Assembly (NCBI GenBank): GCA_035541995.1
Contig: DATKMG010000211.1
Coordinates: 1 to 12,120, forward strand
Length of the DNA: 12,120 nucleotides
Direction: 5' to 3'
Source of the DNA: DATKMG01 sp035541995
GTDB lineage: Bacteria > Acidobacteriota > Terriglobia > Versatilivoradales > Versatilivoraceae
Shown here piece by piece: positions 6,210 to 12,120 of this stretch (position 1 is the first letter of the stretch; every line of letters begins with the position of its first letter). The notes below the pieces were generated by a model. The model saw only the letters and a program-made list of their open reading frames with translations, had not been told where the DNA came from and ran no database searches. Position numbers and translations under genes: made by a program.

Positions 6210-7688
6210 ATGAGACTTCGAAAGTCCGGATCAAGATCAGCAGTCGCATTATTCGCAATTGGTTTCGCTATTCTTCTTACACACCTCGACAAGGGAAGGG
6301 CCTTAGTGGCTCAGCCTGGTGTTTCCGCCTCCTACAAGAAAGTAGAAGTTTACCTGACGGCCCGGGACACAAATGATCGGCTCACTCGTCACGATCCTCT
6401 AGCGTTTGTGTCTTTGCCTCAACCCGACGAGTCGAACCCGGTGATCCTGCTCGATGCATCAAAGACGTTTCAGACCATCGAGGGGATTGGTGGAGCCTTA
6501 ACCGATGCCGCAGCGGAGACGTTTTCCAAGCTGCCGGAAAAAGTTCGTCGTGAATTTCTAAACGCTTATTTCAATCCCGAAACCGGCATCGGTTACACGC
6601 TCTGTCGCACCCACATCAACAGCTGCGATTTCTCCAGCGCCAGTTATGCCTACGATGACGTTCCTGGAGACACGAAACTCTCTCATTTTTCCATCGAGCA
6701 CGACCGCCAGTTCAGAATCCCGCTCATCAAGCAGGCCCTGGCTGTTTCCAATAATGGATTCAAGCTCTTTGCTTCTCCGTGGAGTCCCCCCGCCTGGATG
6801 AAAACCAATAACGATATGCTTCACGGCGGAACTCTCAAGCCTGAAAATCGTCAGACCTGGGCCGACTATGTTGTCCGTTTCATTCGCGCCTACAAAGAGG
6901 AAGGAATTCCTATGTGGGGAGTCACGGTCCAGAACGAGCCGATGGCGACCCAGACATGGGAATCCTGTGTCTTTACTGCCGCAGACGAACGAGACTTTGT
7001 CCGGGAGTATCTGGGGCCGACTCTTAAACGCTCGGGACTTCCCAATGTAAAGATCATTATCTGGGACCACAACCGCGGGATCATGTATCAACGCGCGAAA
7101 GTTGTTTACGATGACCCCGAGGCGTCGAAATATGTCTGGGGGACGGGTTTTCACTGGTATGTAGGGGATCACTTCGACAATGTGCGATGGGTACACGACG
7201 CTTACCCTGACAAGCAGCTCCTGTTCACCGAAGGGACGCCGGAAGGGTTCGACACTCAGAAATTGGCGGATTGGCAATGGGGAGAAATCTATGCCCGGTC
7301 GATCATCAACGACCTCAACAACTGGGCTAGCGGTTGGGCTGACTGGAACATTCTGTTAGATGAGCGCGGCGGCCCCAACCACGTCGGAAATTTTTGCTTG
7401 GCTCCAATCATTGGGGACACTCGTTCAGGAATGCTCTCCTATGTAAACTCCTACTACTACATCGGTCATTTTTCCAAGTTTATCCGCCCAGGCGCGCGGC
7501 GCATCATCTGTTCCTCAAATACGGACGACCTCCTGGCTACCGCCTTCCTGAATCCCGACGGGACGATTGCTGCTGTGGTGATGAATTCCCACGATCGTGC
7601 CGTAGAACTTCGGGTATGGATTGACGGTAAAGCGACGGTCACGACCAGTCCTGCACGATCCATCATGACCCTGGTGCTGAAGCGCTGA
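6210..7688 (+). CDS. secreted glycoside hydrolase family 30 (glucosylceramidase / beta-glucanase-like)
   Basis: This 492-aa retaining glycosidase starts with a signal peptide (MRLRKSGSRS, then a hydrophobic stretch to about residue 24, probable cleavage near ALVA-Q). The clan-A (beta/alpha)8 barrel begins with QTIEGIGGALTDAAAETF (88-105). The acid/base is Glu243 in VTVQNEP and the nucleophile Glu341 in LLFTEG; WSPPAWMKTN (191-200) and GFHWYVGDHF (313-322) are further family blocks. A C-terminal beta-sandwich (about 425-492) completes the fold. The pattern fits the glucosylceramidase / beta-1,6-glucanase side of GH30 rather than the xylanase subfamilies, but the exact bond is not readable. GAAAGG lies 10 nt before the ATG. 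The 61-bp gap after the GH9 gene with no visible terminator suggests co-transcription and joint beta-glucan breakdown. Confidence 0.92.
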   Translation: MRLRKSGSRSAVALFAIGFAILLTHLDKGRALVAQPGVSASYKKVEVYLTARDTNDRLTRHDPLAFVSLPQPDESNPVILLDASKTFQTIEGIGGALTDAAAETFSKLPEKVRREFLNAYFNPETGIGYTLCRTHINSCDFSSASYAYDDVPGDTKLSHFSIEHDRQFRIPLIKQALAVSNNGFKLFASPWSPPAWMKTNNDMLHGGTLKPENRQTWADYVVRFIRAYKEEGIPMWGVTVQNEPMATQTWESCVFTAADERDFVREYLGPTLKRSGLPNVKIIIWDHNRGIMYQRAKVVYDDPEASKYVWGTGFHWYVGDHFDNVRWVHDAYPDKQLLFTEGTPEGFDTQKLADWQWGEIYARSIINDLNNWASGWADWNILLDERGGPNHVGNFCLAPIIGDTRSGMLSYVNSYYYIGHFSKFIRPGARRIICSSNTDDLLATAFLNPDGTIAAVVMNSHDRAVELRVWIDGKATVTTSPARSIMTLVLKR

Positions 7689-7750
7689 AAGATCTCAATC
7701 GGCCCTATGCTGGCGGGTTAAAACGGTTCCTCCATAATAACGATTCATAT

Positions 7751-7796
7751 CCTCTCCCCCCGAATCGCCGACCTTGAGCGGATTCGGGGGGAGAGG
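7751..7796. repeat. perfect 16-bp inverted repeat after the GH30 gene
   Basis: CCTCTCCCCCCGAATC (7751-7766) and GATTCGGGGGGAGAGG (7781-7796) pair fully around a 14-nt loop, 63 bp after the GH30 stop. The stem is very stable and could end or protect the operon transcript, but no T-run follows; a second G-rich tract (7803-7810) does. Confidence 0.65.
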
Positions 7797-7803
7797 CCCG
7801 GAG

Positions 7804-7824
7804 AGGGGGGCATTCCTGGCCCAT
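7804..7824 (+). repeat. 21-bp dispersed repeat, second copy
   Basis: It matches 12-32 at 19 of 21 positions (AGGGGG.CATTC.TGGCCCAT). The similarity fades within a few bases on the right. The left flank of the first copy is only 11 bases long, so its full extent cannot be seen. Confidence 0.5.
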
Positions 7825-7890
7825 CTCGAATCAGGCATTTCGTGGTTCTATTCAGGTAGGTTGGCACGAAGCGTCTATTTCGATCTCTTT

Positions 7891-7905
7891 CGTCCTTTCA
7901 GGACG
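7891..7905. repeat. small hairpin CGTCC-TTTCA-GGACG
   Basis: CGTCC and GGACG enclose a 5-nt loop, or six pairs with a TTC loop. It is one of several palindromes in the convergent gap between the GH30 gene and the enolase-family gene. Confidence 0.4.
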
Positions 7906-7930
7906 TCTTCTGACCATCCTGTCCGCCGCT

Positions 7931-8081
7931 ATTATTGAGGGTCACAGAATGGAGTGACACCCATTCCGCCACCCCAGTCGGGGTGGAGATTTTTGGGTGG
8001 GACGAGAATCCAGGGGTGACGCGCTTTTCGCGCCCCCTTCGGGACAAAGAGTTATCGCTATATTCTGCGACCCTCAATAAT
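7931..8081. repeat. 151-bp element with 20-bp terminal inverted repeats
   Basis: The end arms 7931-7950 and 8062-8081 are reverse complements at 19 of 20 positions (ATTATTGAGGGTC against GACCCTCAATAAT). Inside is a perfect 7-bp stem CCACCCC-AGTC-GGGGTGG (7969-7986) and a GCGC-TTTTC-GCGC region near 8021-8033. It encodes no plausible protein. The layout is MITE-like, but no target-site duplication is visible at the borders. Confidence 0.7.
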
Positions 8082-8169
8082 TGCACCCAGGCATTTCCCA
8101 ATCGTAGACATGCATAACTCGCATATCTGCGCCAGCCACCTTTATTTGCCACTTTTGGAATTCTGGCCT

Positions 8170-9366
8170 TCATACTCTAACGCGGTACTTGGCAAGTGCC
8201 TCTTCGTCCACATCGAGGCCGAGACCGGGAAGAGAAGGCGCGAGCAGTTCGCCATTCTCCACCATAAACATCTGCTTGCTCCTGAGGACCTTCAATCCCG
8301 GCACCCATTGCCCCTCAGGTAACAGAGGCGGAGTAATGAGAGCCAGTTCCTGCCACTCGGCCCCATTCGCGAGGGTGGCCTGCAACCATCCAGCCAGTGC
8401 CAGCGCCATGCTGCCGTGCAGGATGCAAGGGATGTGGAATGATTCCGCAAGAACGGCAACCTTGTGACACATCGAGATACCCCCGGCATTATTTCCGTCC
8501 GGTTGAAGGATGTCGTAGGTGTGGTGAAGCAAGCACTGAAGGTACGGCTCGATGGCAGTATAGCCTTCTCCTCCCGTGATCAGGATGTCAACCGTCTTAG
8601 CCAGCCTGGCGGGAGATTCATAGTCATTGCGTGCGAAGGGTTCTTCCAGCCAGTAAGCCCCGTTCTTTTCAAGTGCACGAGCGACTTTGAGTCCTGTCTC
8701 ATAATCCCACACCTTCTGACCCGCCATTGTGACTGGCATTTCTGCCGTGCGGTCGAACATCAGCTTGAAATCTTTGCCCACTGCAGAGTGGATCTCGCGG
8801 CAAGCTTCGGCATCATCCAAAGGATTGGGTCTCCAGGCCCGAATCTTCATACCCTTGAATCCAGCCTTCTGTATTCTCACAGCCATTTCAGCCTGCTGCC
8901 CGTAGCTGACCTGCGACTGGTCCGGGTTCCCCCGCCAGACGCAGGTGAGATAGGCTTTCACCCGGTCACGTGATCCCCCAAAGAGTTTGAAGACTGGCTG
9001 CCCGGCGACCTTCCCAATCGCATCCCACACTGCATGCTCTACTCCTCCCCAACGGTGAAGCCCATCCTTTAAGTGCTGCTCGATATTGAATAAGTCTTTT
9101 CCTACCAGGATCTGCTTCAGCTCGTCCAGCCTTTCCACGGACGGGCCTGCGAATGAATACCCTGTCACTCTCGCATCTGTCACCACCTTTGCCACCATGA
9201 ATCGATGGTTGACTCCGGCCTCATCCTCCACTTTAGTTACAGGGATATTGATTTCGAACAGGTCTACATTGATGATGTGGATTGGTTTGACAGTGGCATG
9301 TAGCGCCTTGACTGCCATTAAGGCAAAAGAACTGCGGACTAATTCTCTGCGAGTGATCTCAGCCAT
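8170..9366 (-). CDS. mandelate racemase/muconate lactonizing-type enolase superfamily enzyme with Tat-type leader
   Basis: This 398-aa protein is a member of the enolase superfamily, whose enzymes abstract a proton next to a carboxylate; here probably a sugar-acid dehydratase, racemase or epimerase. A twin-arginine leader (TRRELVRSSFALMAVKAL) opens it, followed by the capping domain (about 30-135) and the barrel. The Mg ligands appear as Asp205 (LMFDRT), Glu241/242 (WLEEPF) and Glu267 (GGEGY). Asp290 (QPDGNN) and His317 (LHGSM) give the His-Asp dyad of the mandelate racemase subgroup. The second-strand lysine motif reads KGMKIRAW: Lys174 is kept, but the second position of KxK is Arg176. AGGAG stands 10 nt before the ATG. 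It converges on the GH30 gene, so it is not in that operon. The leader has a short hydrophobic core, so export is likely but not certain. Substrate unknown. Confidence 0.88.
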   Translation of the reverse strand: MAEITRRELVRSSFALMAVKALHATVKPIHIINVDLFEINIPVTKVEDEAGVNHRFMVAKVVTDARVTGYSFAGPSVERLDELKQILVGKDLFNIEQHLKDGLHRWGGVEHAVWDAIGKVAGQPVFKLFGGSRDRVKAYLTCVWRGNPDQSQVSYGQQAEMAVRIQKAGFKGMKIRAWRPNPLDDAEACREIHSAVGKDFKLMFDRTAEMPVTMAGQKVWDYETGLKVARALEKNGAYWLEEPFARNDYESPARLAKTVDILITGGEGYTAIEPYLQCLLHHTYDILQPDGNNAGGISMCHKVAVLAESFHIPCILHGSMALALAGWLQATLANGAEWQELALITPPLLPEGQWVPGLKVLRSKQMFMVENGELLAPSLPGLGLDVDEEALAKYRVRV

Positions 9367-9881
9367 GGATGTGATTCTCCTGAATGAATTTCATCCTTGA
9401 TATTGTCGCCCGGAACGTGTGACCGGCGCATCCGTACTTGTATGAATCCCCTTTGGAGGGTGCCCAAGAAGTCCAAGCGAATCGTCGCAAATGGAGGGCA
9501 CGGCACGTCCGGGCCTTGGGGGTCGCGACGAGTGACGGTGGCCACCCGCACGACCCTCCACCAACCAAAGCAAGTCTACGACTCTAGAAATTCTATTTAT
9601 TAGACACCTCTCAGAACTTCACTGTCGCCGGATTCAAACTGCCAGTCGACATGTGGCGTTCACATGAGTGGTCCTTAATTCGTTATGGGCCGAGCAAAAT
9701 TTACCTTCATATGAAAATTTTACGCCTTGAAGGTCTCCTGAGTCTTGAATAAATGAACTCGTACGCTTACCTTAGCACGATGCCATCGTAGATTATGCGC
9801 TTGATGCTTATTGGCGGGATTTGGATAGCGATTTGCACGGCCTCTCCCCAAGCAACAACGATTACGTTTTCAGGAGGTCAC
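9367..9881. other. divergent intergenic region, no supported gene
   Basis: This 515-bp gap must carry the promoters of the minus-strand enolase-family gene and the plus-strand small secreted protein. Frames open on both strands around 9339-9600 lack starts with ribosome binding sites and known motifs. Visible structure: a 10-bp palindrome GGTGGCCACC (9537-9546) and an AT-rich dyad, AAAATT (9696-9701) with AATTTT (9716-9721) around TTCATATGAA (9706-9715), a plausible operator shape. A weak TTGAAT-17-TACCTT promoter match lies at 9745-9773. Confidence 0.45.
9696..9721. promoter_or_regulatory. AT-rich dyad, possible operator
   Basis: The palindrome TTCATATGAA (9706-9715) sits between arms AAAATT (9696-9701) and AATTTT (9716-9721). 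It lies in the divergent gap 160 bp ahead of the small secreted protein. Symmetry is the only evidence for a binding site. Confidence 0.25.
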
Positions 9882-10247
9882 ATGTTCACGAAAGTCAATT
9901 CGCGAGTTTTCTTGGCGATACTTAGTCTGGGGGTTGCGCTATTTTCGGCCAACATGTCCGTGATAGCCCAACCGGCGGATCATCTGGCCGCAACCACTTG
10001 CTGGTTGTCGGCGGAACAGCCAAAGGCAGACAACGGAAGCACGCCGTCCGAGGCTGATACATTCACCGGCAAGATCGTGAAATCGGGAGACATGGTTGTC
10101 CTCGTAGATACCAGCAGCAGAACGACCTATCAACTGGATGATCAGGATAAGGCCCAACCCTTCGTAGGCAAGAACGTGAAAGTTACCGGGACATTGGACG
10201 TTGCCACCAACGTGATCCATATTACTGAGATCGAACCCGCTGCGTAG
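9882..10247 (+). CDS. small secreted OB-fold-like protein (DUF5818-like)
   Basis: This 121-aa protein has a clear signal peptide (KVNSRVFLAILSLGVALFSA, probable cleavage after SVIA near residue 29). A polar linker runs to about 57, then a compact beta-rich domain, FTGKIVKSGDMVVLVD to VIHITEIEPA (61-119). The pattern 'GKIVKSGD...L.D......Y.LDD......VGKNVKVTGTLD....VIHI..IEP' resembles DUF5818, a small exported OB-fold-like family I associate with Acidobacteriota; this is from memory. No enzymatic residues stand out. I chose the ATG at 9882 over the in-frame one at 9795 because AGGAGGT ends 3 nt before it and the signal peptide begins there. It is a single-gene unit closed by the terminator at 10269. 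One cysteine (Cys40) remains after cleavage. Function unknown. Confidence 0.8.
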   Translation: MFTKVNSRVFLAILSLGVALFSANMSVIAQPADHLAATTCWLSAEQPKADNGSTPSEADTFTGKIVKSGDMVVLVDTSSRTTYQLDDQDKAQPFVGKNVKVTGTLDVATNVIHITEIEPAA

Positions 10248-10268
10248 TGCTTATGTCGGCATTTGGAT

Positions 10269-10296
10269 AGGAGCGCTAGCTGGGCGCTCCTTTTTT
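10269..10296 (+). terminator. intrinsic terminator of the small secreted protein gene
   Basis: AGGAGCGC (10269-10276) pairs perfectly with GCGCTCCT (10284-10291) around a 7-nt loop, followed by TTTTTTGTTT. It lies 21 bp after the stop codon. It separates this gene from the trehalose-phosphate synthase downstream. Confidence 0.9.
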
Positions 10297-10357
10297 GTTT
10301 CAGATTCTTCTCCTCGAATTTAGTCAACCAACTACTACAACGCATTGAGAACTCGGA

Positions 10358-12120
10358 ATGAGGCTTTTGAGTGTACGACTAATTGTTTCTCTGATCGTGG
10401 GCGTCACGTTAGTTTCTTGTTTTTCCTCATACTATGAGGTGCAGGTGGAGAAGCACGGCCTTCAAAGCCTCTTGATCGTGCTGACTACGCTGCTGATTGT
10501 GCGTTGGAGCATCACGGGGCCTATTGTTCGCGCCGCCCAGTGGATTCGGGGCTTGCGTACTGGACGGATCTCACCCAGCCAAGCAGTACCTGATTGGGAT
10601 TTCTTGCGCCCGCTGACCCGGGAAGTCTCAACCTTCGCCGAGAGCCTCGATCAGGCCCGTTCAGCGGCGGAATACGAAGCGCGTTTGCGGGAGGCCGCGG
10701 ACTCGTCATGGACGGCGGAACGTCTCGCTGTCCATGTGGATTCACGCCTGGTTGGCAGTCGACTGTTTGTCGTGTCGAATCGCGAGCCTTACATTCATAC
10801 CCGGCGCGCGAAATCATTGGAGGTGGTCGTTCCCGCCAGCGGTCTGGTGACCGCCCTGGAGCCTGTTCTGCGTACCTGTGATGGAACGTGGGTTGCCCAT
10901 GGCAGCGGTGATGGAGACGTCGAGGCTGTGGACAAGAACAACAGGCTACGGGTTCCTCCCGAAGAACCGCGCTACACCTTGCGCCGGGTTTGGATGAGCA
11001 AGGAAGAGGAAGCGGGCTATTACTATGGTTTTTCGAATGAAGGCCTCTGGCCGCTTTGTCACATTGCGCACACCCGGCCGGTCTTCCGCAACTCTGACTG
11101 GGAACAGTATCAGGCAGTCAATCTCAAGTTCGCTCGGGCCACACTCGGGGAGATGGAATCAACCCGCAATCCTGTCTTGCTCACCCAGGATTACCATTTT
11201 GCCTTGCTACCGCGCATAGTCAAACAAGAGAGGCCCGATGCTCGAATTGCCATATTCTGGCATATTCCCTGGCCCAATCCCGAAGCCTTTGGCATCTGTC
11301 CCTGGCAGAGAGAATTGCTGGATGGCCTGTTGGGCGCTGACTTAATTGGTTTTCACGTTCAGTCTCATTGCAACAACTTCTTGCAGACGGTGGATCGAGT
11401 GCTGGAATCGCGCATCGACTGGGAACATTTTTCCATTACGCGCCTGAACCATCTTTCCATCGTCAGACCCTTCCCTATCAGTGTTGAGTTTACCGACGCT
11501 GACCCAGCTGCGACATCATTCTCGGACCGGTACCGCACACGTGTGGCAGTTCTGAAGGAACTCTCGGTTGAGGCCTCCATGTTAGGTGTCGGTGTGGACC
11601 GTGTGGATTACACCAAAGGGATCCTGGAACGATTTCTGGCCATTGAGCGCCTTTTGGAAAGATATCCGTCCTACGAGGGGCGCTTTACATTTGTTCAGAT
11701 AGGAGCCCCCAGTCGAACCCACATCAAGCGATACCATGACCTGCTGGCCGAGGTGGAGGCTGAAAGTGACCGGATCAATTGGCGCTTCCAAACCGGAAAA
11801 TGGAGGCCGCTCATCTTCCTCAAACGGCAGCATAGCCATGCTGAAATTGATCGTTACTACAAGGCAGCAGATTTGTGTCTGGTTACGTCCTTGCATGACG
11901 GAATGAATTTGGTCGCCAAAGAATTCCTGGCATCCCGTCACGATGAGCAGGGAGTTCTGGTGTTGAGCTGCTTCACCGGGGCAGCCCGTGAACTTCGGGA
12001 TGCTCTTCTGGTCAATCCATACGACATCAATCAGACGGCTGAGGCGATCCGGATTGCGTTGGAGATGAGTCCTGAGGAGAAGAAAGTGCGGATGCAGCGC
12101 ATGCGCCGGGTGGTTAGGGA
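10358..12120 (+). CDS. otsA: trehalose-6-phosphate synthase (GT20) with N-terminal membrane/HAMP-like region, 3' truncated by window edge
   Basis: The enzyme joins glucose from a nucleotide sugar (usually UDP-glucose) to glucose-6-phosphate, giving trehalose-6-phosphate. The frame is open from 10358 to the edge (587 complete codons). GT20 motifs start only at residue 137: FVVSNR (137-142), SGLVTAL near 161-167, QDYH (277-280), WHIPWP with His302, GVDRVDYTKG with Arg415 and Lys420, and DGMNLVAKE (514-522). The 135 residues before are not part of normal OtsA: two hydrophobic segments (about 8-24 and 35-50), then TGPIVRAAQWIRGLRTGRI, which resembles a HAMP linker, and a helical Glu/Arg/Ala-rich stretch (about 85-125). 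This suggests a membrane-tethered, possibly signal-responsive synthase. The start has only a weak ribosome binding site, but no in-frame alternative fits better. Whether a phosphatase domain follows cannot be seen. Confidence 0.9.
   Translation, partial: MRLLSVRLIVSLIVGVTLVSCFSSYYEVQVEKHGLQSLLIVLTTLLIVRWSITGPIVRAAQWIRGLRTGRISPSQAVPDWDFLRPLTREVSTFAESLDQARSAAEYEARLREAADSSWTAERLAVHVDSRLVGSRLFVVSNREPYIHTRRAKSLEVVVPASGLVTALEPVLRTCDGTWVAHGSGDGDVEAVDKNNRLRVPPEEPRYTLRRVWMSKEEEAGYYYGFSNEGLWPLCHIAHTRPVFRNSDWEQYQAVNLKFARATLGEMESTRNPVLLTQDYHFALLPRIVKQERPDARIAIFWHIPWPNPEAFGICPWQRELLDGLLGADLIGFHVQSHCNNFLQTVDRVLESRIDWEHFSITRLNHLSIVRPFPISVEFTDADPAATSFSDRYRTRVAVLKELSVEASMLGVGVDRVDYTKGILERFLAIERLLERYPSYEGRFTFVQIGAPSRTHIKRYHDLLAEVEAESDRINWRFQTGKWRPLIFLKRQHSHAEIDRYYKAADLCLVTSLHDGMNLVAKEFLASRHDEQGVLVLSCFTGAARELRDALLVNPYDINQTAEAIRIALEMSPEEKKVRMQRMRRVVR

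Noticed and set aside
6558..7277. 239-aa open frame on the minus strand
   Set aside because: It lies entirely inside the GH30 gene, antisense to its catalytic core, and shows no family motif; a shadow of the GC-patterned coding strand.
9339..9603. four overlapping open frames on both strands upstream of the enolase-family gene
   Set aside because: They are open in several frames at once, as expected for GC-rich non-coding DNA, and none has a Shine-Dalgarno or known motif.

Overview
The window looks like a chromosomal segment from a polysaccharide-degrading soil-type bacterium. Acidobacteriota is my best guess. It rests on a Tat-exported aldo/keto reductase with a ferredoxin-like tail, a Tat-leader enolase-superfamily enzyme, a small secreted protein resembling DUF5818, and intergenic DNA packed with palindromic repeats. 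This is inference; there is no rRNA or marker gene to fix it.

Layout. Positions 1-1464 hold no convincing large gene, only hairpins and one possible 43-aa ORF with a strong ribosome binding site (1043-1174). A minus-strand Tat/Fe-S aldo/keto reductase occupies 1465-2631. The 1-kb divergent gap to the next gene (2632-3637) holds an ordered array: three direct ~54-bp repeats bordered by ATTTTCAT/ATGAAAAT, alternating with three different palindromic modules. Two secreted glycoside hydrolases follow on the plus strand, GH9 (3638-6148) and GH30 (6210-7688), 61 bp apart and probably one operon. The 480-bp convergent gap after them (7689-8169) again carries long inverted repeats. A minus-strand mandelate racemase-like enzyme with a Tat-type leader (8170-9366) is divergent from a small secreted OB-fold-like protein (9882-10247), which ends in a clear intrinsic terminator. 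The window closes inside a GT20 trehalose-6-phosphate synthase (10358 to the edge) with an unusual membrane-anchor/HAMP-like N-terminus.

How they work together. The GH9/GH30 pair fits extracellular breakdown of beta-glucan-type plant or microbial polysaccharide. The reductase and the enolase-family enzyme could process sugar or sugar-acid products in or near the periplasm; this link rests only on proximity. The trehalose synthase is probably an independent stress or osmolyte gene, separated by the terminator. No phage, transposase, CRISPR array or tRNA was seen. The most unusual material is the non-coding repeat architecture and the membrane-linked trehalose-phosphate synthase.
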